DNA of 26,134 nt from Streptomyces regalis (GTDB taxonomy: Bacteria; Actinomycetota; Actinomycetes; Streptomycetales; Streptomycetaceae): the NCBI RefSeq assembly GCF_001509475.1, contig NZ_LLZG01000019.1, positions 1 to 26,134 on the forward strand, given 5' to 3'. Each line of letters opens with the position of its first letter. Within the stretch, counting starts at the first letter, position 1. Both the position numbers and the translations under genes were made by a program. Shown piece by piece: positions 15,266-21,578 of the stretch. Under the pieces are notes generated by a model, which ran no database searches, was not told the origin of the DNA, and saw nothing but the letters and a program-made list of their open reading frames with translations.

Positions 15266-16487
15266 GTACGGGCACGTTCTGTGCTGGGGCGGCCGTGCGG
15301 GCACGGACCGCCTCGATGTCGGCGGGGTGGCGGAGGGCTCGGGAGACGGCCCCGATCTCCTGGAGGAGGTCCGTGGTGTCGGGACCGCCGGTGGTGTTGC
15401 CGCTGTCCGGGGCGCGGCTCCTGCGGTGCACGGCGTCCTGGATGGTGACGGCGGCGGCGAGTGCCTTTGCCCGGGACGGCGTGAAACCGAGGGCGAGCGC
15501 GGCGTCGTAGGACCGCCTGCGCAGGTCCTCGTCGATGTGCCGGGCCAGCGGCAGCAGGACGTCGCGGATGAAGGTCTCGCGGCGGATCAGCCGCAGCTCC
15601 GGGGTGGCGCGCAGGACGAACCGCACGCCGGAGCCGTTGACGGACCGCATCAGCAGGTACAGGGGCCGCAGTTCGTGGTGGGCGAGGCGGAGCTGCCAGC
15701 GGTCGTGCAGGTACTGGCCGGCGTGCGGGAGGATGAAGCCGACCGCGATCAGGATGGCGGACAGGGCGGCGACCGGCGGCGCGAGGTCGGTGCTGAGCCA
15801 GTCCAGGTCGTGGCCCGTCCAGCGGGCGGCGACGGCGGTCAGCTTGGCGGCGTCGAAGATGAGGTTGAGGCCGTAGCCGACGCCCAGGAACACCAGTCCC
15901 CAGCGCAGCCAGGCGTCGAGGCCCTCGGTGCGCACCCAGTTCCAGATCAGCCGGGACGTGATGAGGACGGCCGTGCAGTGCGCGAGCAGATAGAGCAGCG
16001 TCTCCTCGCGCATGAACGGCGTGTTGGCGTAGTACGTGTCCAGGTCCCGCACCCGCTCCACCGGCGCGTCCGCGAGAGCGAACAGCACCCACAGCGCGAC
16101 GACCACACCCAAGTAGGCCCGGACGACCAGGCGCATGGCACGGCGGGTCTCGGCGGACCGGTCGGACAGGCCGTTGCGCCAGGCGATGATCAGCAGCAGA
16201 CAGGAGCCGCAGAACGCGGTGAGCAGGGAGTACACCAGGGGGGCTGCGATGTTCGGTACGCCCGTGACGCGGTTGACCCGGGCGATCGTCGCCGGAGCCG
16301 CGAAGACGAACACGGCGCAGGCGAGCAGCAGCAGGCCGCCGACCGCGCGCAGCAGCGGGTCCCGCCAGAGCCGGATGATGGTGGGCAGCTTGATCGCCAG
16401 GGCGGCGGTCAGGACGACGGTCGGGATCCAGAACGAGATGTACATCTCGCCGACGACCCCGGCGGGGTCCAGCGCCAGCCCGGTCAC
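15258..16487 (-). CDS. MAB_1171c-family seven-helix membrane protein
   Basis: Encodes 409 residues: seven predicted membrane helices in the first 250, then a soluble C-terminal domain of about 160 residues rich in Arg and helices (RDVLLPLARHIDEDLRRRSYDAALALG). This layout fits the MAB_1171c family of 'putative transporters', for which I know no experimental function. Seven helices plus a cytosolic domain would equally suit a sensor. GTG 16487 overlaps the upstream peptidase stop as GTGA and is preferred. ATG 16445, just before the first helix, is the alternative and sits in a 16-bp perfect palindrome. The stop lies 8 bp inside the FAD monooxygenase gene. Confidence 0.75.
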   Translation of the reverse strand: MTGLALDPAGVVGEMYISFWIPTVVLTAALAIKLPTIIRLWRDPLLRAVGGLLLLACAVFVFAAPATIARVNRVTGVPNIAAPLVYSLLTAFCGSCLLLIIAWRNGLSDRSAETRRAMRLVVRAYLGVVVALWVLFALADAPVERVRDLDTYYANTPFMREETLLYLLAHCTAVLITSRLIWNWVRTEGLDAWLRWGLVFLGVGYGLNLIFDAAKLTAVAARWTGHDLDWLSTDLAPPVAALSAILIAVGFILPHAGQYLHDRWQLRLAHHELRPLYLLMRSVNGSGVRFVLRATPELRLIRRETFIRDVLLPLARHIDEDLRRRSYDAALALGFTPSRAKALAAAVTIQDAVHRRSRAPDSGNTTGGPDTTDLLQEIGAVSRALRHPADIEAVRARTAAPAQNVPVHD

Positions 16488-17095
16488 CGCGCCGTCCTCC
16501 CGCTCCCGCGATAGCCCAGCGAACGCTGCACCGGCCCGAGCGGCGCGTCCGGCTTCTGCCCCGACAGCAGCGGCCGGAAGGCGGCGGCCAGCCGGTGCCC
16601 GAAGTCGTCGGCCTCGGCCTCGTCCCGCTGCCGGGAGCCGTCGCGGGCGGCCACCGCGAGGGCGATGTCCTGCCAGCCGGGCCGCTCGGCGAGCGCGTGC
16701 GCGGCCGCCGTACCGGCCGTGTGGTCGTGGCCGTGACCGGCGTGCAGGTGCCACAACTCATGTCCGAGGATGACCAGTTGCTGCATCGTCTCGGCCCGCT
16801 CCTCGACGATGACCAGGTCGAAGTCCTGGAACTCCACCCACAGTCCGGTCACCTCGATCTCGTCGGGGAACCGCTCGAAGCGCAGCTCGACGGGCCGTCC
16901 GCCGCGTCGCGCGCTCATCTCCGCGCACAGCGCGTGGCTCAACTCGCGTACGTCGGCCGGGGGGTGGGGTCTGGCCCGCACGGCGGCGCTCAGATCGATG
17001 GCCAGGTCGCGCATTGCGGAGGCGGCGGGAGAGCGCCGCAGCCGTAGCGCCGAAGCGACCCGGGCCGCCCTCTGGCGCGCGCCCGCGATGTCCAT
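16484..17095 (-). CDS. ImmA/IrrE-like zinc metallopeptidase family protein
   Basis: Encodes 203 residues. The zinc motif HELWH lies in LVILGHELWHLHAGHGHD (about 110-127), and RDEAEADDFG further on supplies a likely third acidic ligand. ImmA/IrrE peptidases cleave regulatory partners such as repressors. No XRE repressor or HTH is fused to this protein or encoded beside it, so its target is unknown. ATG 17095 has AGGGGA at 7 bases. It heads a leftward unit with the seven-helix protein (GTGA overlap) and the FAD enzyme. A CTGTTCGAG motif, the reverse complement of part of the IclR-operator core, lies 32 bp upstream at 17127-17135. Confidence 0.8.
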   Translation of the reverse strand: MDIAGARQRAARVASALRLRRSPAASAMRDLAIDLSAAVRARPHPPADVRELSHALCAEMSARRGGRPVELRFERFPDEIEVTGLWVEFQDFDLVIVEERAETMQQLVILGHELWHLHAGHGHDHTAGTAAAHALAERPGWQDIALAVAARDGSRQRDEAEADDFGHRLAAAFRPLLSGQKPDAPLGPVQRSLGYRGSGRTAR

Positions 17096-17262
17096 CGCAT
17101 CCCCTGTTCCCCCGCCGCTCGGCGGGCTGTTCGAGCCTATGCGAGCCGAAGTGTCCGCGTCATGTGATCGGGCGACCGTTGTTCAACCGGTAACGACCAC
17201 TCCGGCTCGGCCGTGCCGCTCGGATCCTCGCCCGGAGAGTGCCGGAATTCGCGCACAGGGCA

Positions 17263-17291
17263 TTGACTAGAAAGCGCTTGCCGCCTACGGT
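17263..17291 (+). promoter_or_regulatory. Arabinan operon promoter with an internal palindromic operator
   Basis: TTGACT (17263-17268) and TACGGT (17286-17291) are exactly 17 bases apart, a strong HrdB-type promoter with a start near 17298. The spacer holds the perfect palindrome AAGCGCTT (17272-17279). This resembles the centre of LacI-family sugar operators, and binding there would block RNA polymerase. No LacI-type gene is in the window. Confidence 0.65.
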
Positions 17292-17314
17292 CCCGTTCGA
17301 AGTTACGTGCATAT

Positions 17315-17331
17315 TTCGATATCTCGAACAG
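17315..17331 (+). promoter_or_regulatory. Putative IclR operator in the arabinan operon leader
   Basis: The inverted repeat TTCGA (17315-17319) and TCGAA (17324-17328) contains the 11-mer ATCTCGAACAG (17321-17331). That 11-mer is also in the IclR gene leader at 12131-12141, with GA(A/T) in front of it in both places. It lies just downstream of the predicted transcription start and 12 bp before the first start codon. Confidence 0.6.
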
Positions 17332-17343
17332 TAAGGGCAGGGA

Positions 17344-18693
17344 ATGGGACGACCTGGCCTGAACCGTAGGCAACTTCTGGCCACAGCAGGCGGCTTGGCG
17401 GTAGCCGGAAGCTTCGGCTTCGCCGCGCTCGGCACCGGCGCAGACGCACTCGCCTCCGGCGCAGACACACGAGTGCGCTACTGGAACCTCTTCAGCGGCG
17501 GCGACGGCGCCAACATGATCGCGATGTTGGACGCCTTCCGGAAAGCCACTCCGGACATCGACGTGAAGGACTCCACCCTCCAGTGGGGCAACCCCTTCTA
17601 CACCAAGCTCGCCATGGCAGCGGCCGGAAACCGCGCCCCCGAGCTCGGCGTCATGCACATGGGCCGGGTCACCGGCTTCTCACCCGGCCGCCTCCTCGAC
17701 CCGTGGGACGTCGACCTGCTCGCCAAGTACGGCGTACGGCAGGAGGACTTCAACCCCGCCCTGTGGAACCGCGGCGTCATCGACGGCAAGCTCTACGCCC
17801 TCCCGCTCGACATCCACGTCCAGCTCTGCTTCTACCGCAAGGACGTGCTGGGGAAGGCGGGCCTGCTCGGCGACGACGGCCGGATGATCCCGGTCACCTC
17901 CACCGACGAGTGGTTCGACGTCCTGAAGAAGGCCAAGGCCGCCCAGAAGAAGGGGCTGCAGACGATCGGTCTGTGGACCAACGACCAGAACTTCCAGTGG
18001 TGGTTCTTCGTCGCCTTCTACACCCAGCTCGGCGGCCAGTGGTTCGACGACGACAACACCGAGGTCCTCTTCGACGCCGACAAGGCCACCCAGGTCCTGG
18101 AGTTCCTCCGCCGGCACGTCACCGACGGGTACGTCATCCCCGGCGCCCCCACCGGCGAGCAGTTCGTCAACGGCGCCCCCTTCACCTGGGAGGGCAACTG
18201 GTCCGTGCCGGTCTTCTCCGGCGCCGAGCTGGACTACGGCGCGACCCCGCTGCCGCCCGTCTTCGGCAAGCAGGCCACCCACGCCGAGTCGCACGCCTTC
18301 GTCCTGCCGCACCAGTCGGGCCGCGGCGGCGCCACCAACGAGGGCGCGCACGAACTGGCCGCCTACGTCGTCAAGCACGCCCTCCAGTGGGCGGCCGGCG
18401 GCCACATCCCCGCGTACACGCCGACGCTCTCCACGGACGCGTACAAGAAGCTGACCCCGCAGAACGAGTACGTCAGCGCCATGGACCACCAGGCCACCGA
18501 GCCGAAGGTGTGGTTCGCGGGCTCCACCGGCGTCCTCGCCCAGGACCTCGGCCCGGTCGTCGTCTCCTCGACCATGGGCTCCGCCAAGCCGGCCTCGGTC
18601 GCGCAGACGATGAAGAAACACCTCACCAAGCTCCTCGCCTCGAAGAACCCGATGGACGGCAGGACCGCCGCGCAGGGAGGTGCGGTCGCATGA
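17344..18693 (+). CDS. Extracellular sugar-binding protein of an ABC transporter (Tat-type signal)
   Basis: Encodes 449 residues of the family 1 (MalE/UgpB-like) solute-binding type. Landmarks are TRVRYWNLFSGGDG, IDGKLYALPLDIHVQLCFYRKDVL and WEGNWSVPVFSGAELDYGATPLP. The N-terminus NRRQLLATAGGLAVAGSFGFAALG is a twin-arginine signal. There is no lipobox cysteine near it; the first Cys is far into the mature chain (VQLCFYR). This is unusual for a Gram-positive ABC receptor, which is normally a lipoprotein. It is the first gene of the operon and its TGA overlaps the first permease ATG. Neighbouring GH43 and GH51 enzymes point to arabino-oligosaccharides as ligand. Confidence 0.9.
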   Translation: MGRPGLNRRQLLATAGGLAVAGSFGFAALGTGADALASGADTRVRYWNLFSGGDGANMIAMLDAFRKATPDIDVKDSTLQWGNPFYTKLAMAAAGNRAPELGVMHMGRVTGFSPGRLLDPWDVDLLAKYGVRQEDFNPALWNRGVIDGKLYALPLDIHVQLCFYRKDVLGKAGLLGDDGRMIPVTSTDEWFDVLKKAKAAQKKGLQTIGLWTNDQNFQWWFFVAFYTQLGGQWFDDDNTEVLFDADKATQVLEFLRRHVTDGYVIPGAPTGEQFVNGAPFTWEGNWSVPVFSGAELDYGATPLPPVFGKQATHAESHAFVLPHQSGRGGATNEGAHELAAYVVKHALQWAAGGHIPAYTPTLSTDAYKKLTPQNEYVSAMDHQATEPKVWFAGSTGVLAQDLGPVVVSSTMGSAKPASVAQTMKKHLTKLLASKNPMDGRTAAQGGAVA

Positions 18694-18725
18694 CGACCAG
18701 CGCTCACATGACGACCAGCGCCCAG
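18690..18725 (+). repeat. 18-bp tandem duplication of the permease start region
   Basis: Units 18690-18707 and 18708-18725 both begin ATGACGACCAGCGC and differ at two positions. The duplication gives two in-frame start codons, only the first of which has the GGGAGG site at a workable distance. Confidence 0.85.
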
Positions 18726-19646
18726 ACCGTCGTCGCACCGGCACGCGCCAGAACCGCGACCGCCACCGCGACCCTCCGCCGCAAGCAGGGCTTCCAGCAC
18801 GGCGGCTGGTTCGTCGCCCCGTTCCTGCTGCTCTTCGTCCTGTTCGTGATCTGGCCGCTGCTGCGCGGCGTCTACCTCAGCTTCACGGACGCCAACATCT
18901 CCGGCGAGGGCGCGAGCTTCGTCGGCCTCGACAACTACCGCGAGGCCCTGAACGACTCGGCGATGTGGGACGCGCTCGGCCACAGCGCCTACTTCACGCT
19001 GCTGGTCGTCCCCTGCATCACGGTCCTCGCCTTCCTGCTCGCGATGCTCGCCCACAACATCGAGCGCGGCAAATGGCTGTGGCGGCTGTGCTTCTTCGTG
19101 CCGTTCCTGCTGCCCTCGACGGTCGCGGCCAATATGTTCCAGTGGCTGTTCACCCAGGGCATCGGCCTGATCAACGAGACCTTCGGGCTCACCACACCCT
19201 GGCTGACCGACAAGTCGTACGCCATGCTCGCCATCGTCATCGAGACCCTGTGGTGGACGGTCGGCTTCAGCTTCCTGCTCTACCTCGCCGCCCTACAGGG
19301 CATCCCGGACCACCTGTACGAGGCCGCGAAGCTCGACGGCGCCAACGCCTGGCACCGCATGGTCCACATCACGCTGCCGATGCTGCGCAACATCACCGGC
19401 CTGGTGATCGCGCTCCAGATCCTCGCCTCGCTCCAGCTCTTCGACCAGGCCGTCGTGATGATGGACTTCTCACCGGGACCGGAGCTCAGCACCCGCTCCT
19501 TCGTCCAGTACACCCTCGAACAGGGCTTCACCAGCTACCGCGTGGGCTACGCCTCCGCGATGTCCATCATCTTCTTCGTGATCATCGCAGTCGTCGCCCT
19601 GGCGCGGATGTGGCTGCTGCGCAACCGTGAGGAGGGCGGCCGATGA
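18690..19646 (+). CDS. ABC sugar transporter permease (MalF type)
   Basis: Encodes 318 residues with six membrane helices, from about 36-58 (FVAPFLLLFVLFVIWPLLRG) to about 290-312. The EAA loop that contacts the ATPase is YEAAKLDGANAWHRMVHITLP. The start overlaps the binding-protein stop (ATGA), with GGGAGG ten bases upstream. The first 12 codons are an 18-bp tandem duplication giving MTTSAH-MTTSAQ, so a second in-frame ATG lies at 18708. The stop again overlaps the next permease start as ATGA. No ATPase is encoded nearby, so a shared Streptomyces ATPase such as MsiK is the expected partner. Confidence 0.9.
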   Translation: MTTSAHMTTSAQTVVAPARARTATATATLRRKQGFQHGGWFVAPFLLLFVLFVIWPLLRGVYLSFTDANISGEGASFVGLDNYREALNDSAMWDALGHSAYFTLLVVPCITVLAFLLAMLAHNIERGKWLWRLCFFVPFLLPSTVAANMFQWLFTQGIGLINETFGLTTPWLTDKSYAMLAIVIETLWWTVGFSFLLYLAALQGIPDHLYEAAKLDGANAWHRMVHITLPMLRNITGLVIALQILASLQLFDQAVVMMDFSPGPELSTRSFVQYTLEQGFTSYRVGYASAMSIIFFVIIAVVALARMWLLRNREEGGR

Positions 19647-20503
19647 CCACCGCCGCACAGCTCAGCAAGAGCCCCCGCAAGCCCTGGACGCCCAGCCAGA
19701 TCATCCTCACGATCCTCGGCGTCGCCGTCTCCGCCGTCTTCGTGGCGCCGATCGCCGCGGCCCTGCTCACCTCGCTCAAGTCCGAGGCGGAGGCCGCCGA
19801 GATCCCGCCGCACTGGGTGCCGGAGGTCTGGACGACCCAGGCGTGGAAGTCGCTGTGGGAGACCGGCAACGTCACCAACTGGTTCGTCAACTCCCTGGTG
19901 GTGTCGGTCTGCGTCACCTCCGTCGTGCTGGCGGTCAGCGCGCTGGCCGGATACGGCTTCGCCCGCACCGAGTTCCGCGGCAAGAGCGTGCTCATGGGCA
20001 TCGTCATGTCGGGCCTGATGATCTCCCCGGCGGTCCTCGGCGTGCCGCTGTTCACCACGGTCCAGCAGATGGGGATGGTCGACACCTACTGGGGCATGAT
20101 CCTGCCGCAGTGCGCGCCCGCCGCGATGGTCTACATCCTCTACAAGTTCTTCCAGGGCATCCCGCGCGAACTGGAAGAGGCCGCGTTCATCGACGGCGCA
20201 GGCCGCTGGCGCGTCTTCTTCACGATCGTGGTCCCGCTCGCCCGCCCCTCCCTCGCGGCGGTCGGCATCTTCACCTTCATCGCCTCCTGGAACAACTTCC
20301 TGTGGCCCTACATGGTGACCAACAACCCCGACCTCATGACCATGCCGAACGGCATCGCGACCGTCATGAACTCCTACGGCATCCAGTGGGCCCAGCTCAT
20401 GGCCGGCGGCCTGATGGCGGGCCTGCCCCTGATCGTCGTCTTCGTCTTCTTCCAGCGACAGATCGTGGCGGGCGTCGCCCACACGGGATTGGCGGGACAG
20501 TGA
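19643..20503 (+). CDS. ABC sugar transporter permease (MalG type)
   Basis: Encodes 286 residues with six membrane helices, the first at about 20-42 (ILTILGVAVSAVFVAPIAAALL). The EAA motif is LEEAAFIDGAGRWRVFFTIVVPLARP, and ASWNNFLWPYMV is typical of this carbohydrate uptake permease type. It pairs with the preceding permease to form the channel. ATG 19643 overlaps the upstream TGA. Its own TGA overlaps the GTG of the arabinanase gene (GTGA), so the transporter and the secreted enzyme are made from one message. Confidence 0.9.
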   Translation: MTTAAQLSKSPRKPWTPSQIILTILGVAVSAVFVAPIAAALLTSLKSEAEAAEIPPHWVPEVWTTQAWKSLWETGNVTNWFVNSLVVSVCVTSVVLAVSALAGYGFARTEFRGKSVLMGIVMSGLMISPAVLGVPLFTTVQQMGMVDTYWGMILPQCAPAAMVYILYKFFQGIPRELEEAAFIDGAGRWRVFFTIVVPLARPSLAAVGIFTFIASWNNFLWPYMVTNNPDLMTMPNGIATVMNSYGIQWAQLMAGGLMAGLPLIVVFVFFQRQIVAGVAHTGLAGQ

Positions 20504-21471
20504 CCCTGCGCAGAGCGCTCCTCGCGACGACGGCGGCGACTGTCCTCGCGTTCCTCCCCAACACAGCGCAGGCCGCGGTGAGTTACCCGGACCCGCAGCC
20601 CATCACCGGCCAGCAGATCATCCACGACCCCACGGTCGTCCGCCTCAAGTCGGGTGGCTACGTCGCCTATTCGACGGGCGGCGTGATCGGCGCCCGCCTG
20701 TCCAAGGACCTGAAGCACTGGGACGACGCGGGCAACGCCTTCGCCGAGCCGCCGAGCTGGTGGTACGAGTACAACGACACGGGCGATCCGTGGGCGCCGG
20801 ACATCTCCTACCGCGACGGCACCTACTGGCTGTACTACGCCGTCTCCTCCTGGGGCACCAACCACTCCGCTATCGGCGTGGCCACCTCCCCGTCCGGCCG
20901 CCCCGGCACCTGGACGGACCACGGCAAGGTCTTCACCTCCGAGAAGACCGACACCTGGAATGCCATCGACCCGGCGATCATCAAGACCGACGGCCGCCTG
21001 TGGATGACGTTCGGCTCGTACTGGACGGGCATCCGCATGGTCCAACTGGACCGCACGACCGGCAAGGCGGTACAGGGCGCCACGGTCCACCACCTGGCGA
21101 CACGCCCGGATGCCCCGTACGCGGTCGAGGGCCCGTACATCGTCAAACACGGCCGCTACTACTACCTCTTCGCGTCCTACGACCAGTGCTGCGCGGGCGT
21201 GAACTCCACGTACAAGATCAGGGTGGGCCGCTCGACGTCGGTCACCGGCCCGTACGTCGACAGCACAGGCAAGCCGCTGCTGGAGGGCGGCGGCGACCTG
21301 CTGCTGGAGGGACACGGCCGCTATATCGGCACGGGAGGCGAGTCGGTCTTCCGGGCCAAGGGCCACGATTGGCTGGCGTACCACTACTACGACGCAGACG
21401 ACGAGGGCACCCCCAAGCTGGGCCTGAACCAACTGCACTGGAAAGAGAACGGCTGGCCAATCGCCCTTTAG
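20500..21471 (+). CDS. Secreted endo-1,5-alpha-L-arabinanase (GH43)
   Basis: Encodes 323 residues. A Sec signal peptide (MTLRRALLATTAATVLAFLP, cleavage near NTAQA) leads to a single five-bladed GH43 propeller without a carbohydrate-binding module. The three catalytic carboxylates are D43 (IIHDPTVV, base), D157 (NAIDPAII, pKa modulator) and E210 (YAVEGPYIV, acid). It should cut the backbone of linear arabinan outside the cell into oligomers for the cognate transporter. The GTG start (20500) overlaps the permease stop. The TAG stop is the first part of an intergenic repeat (21470 onward). An exo-acting GH43 arabinanase is the alternative reading. Confidence 0.9.
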   Translation: MTLRRALLATTAATVLAFLPNTAQAAVSYPDPQPITGQQIIHDPTVVRLKSGGYVAYSTGGVIGARLSKDLKHWDDAGNAFAEPPSWWYEYNDTGDPWAPDISYRDGTYWLYYAVSSWGTNHSAIGVATSPSGRPGTWTDHGKVFTSEKTDTWNAIDPAIIKTDGRLWMTFGSYWTGIRMVQLDRTTGKAVQGATVHHLATRPDAPYAVEGPYIVKHGRYYYLFASYDQCCAGVNSTYKIRVGRSTSVTGPYVDSTGKPLLEGGGDLLLEGHGRYIGTGGESVFRAKGHDWLAYHYYDADDEGTPKLGLNQLHWKENGWPIAL

Positions 21472-21536
21472 GGGCGCGGGGCTGTGTCCGATATGCGGCT
21501 CCGCCGCGCGGGCGCGACCAGCCCCCACGCACCGGC
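21470..21536. repeat. Streptomyces-type intergenic repeat, long variant
   Basis: It begins inside the arabinanase stop codon with AGGGGCGCGGGG (21470-21481). An insert follows that contains the small palindrome GCGGCTCCGCCGC, then GCGCGACCAGCC (21512-21523) and a CCCCCACGCACCGGCAG tail. Both end blocks match the short copy at 6034-6086. It lies in the 107-bp gap between the arabinanase and arabinofuranosidase genes. Confidence 0.75.
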
Positions 21537-21561
21537 AGCCGCCAACGCAACAAGAACCACC

Positions 21562-21573
21562 CCTTTCGAAAGG
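21562..21573 (+). promoter_or_regulatory. Perfect palindrome covering the arabinofuranosidase ribosome binding site
   Basis: CCTTTCGAAAGG is a perfect 12-bp palindrome whose right arm GAAAGG is the Shine-Dalgarno sequence, six bases from ATG 21579. As DNA it could be an operator. As RNA the arms could pair only between molecules or with strain. Confidence 0.45.
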
Positions 21574-21578
21574 CGAAC

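Noticed and set aside
14436..16514. 692-codon plus-strand frame opposite the FAD and seven-helix genes
   Set aside because: Antisense shadow. The minus strand shows FAD-binding motifs and seven clear membrane helices with coupled starts and stops.
17583..19646. Fusion of an Arg-rich 370-codon segment to the first permease
   Set aside because: The extra segment is the binding-protein gene read in the wrong frame; the permease begins at ATG 18690 with its own ribosome site.
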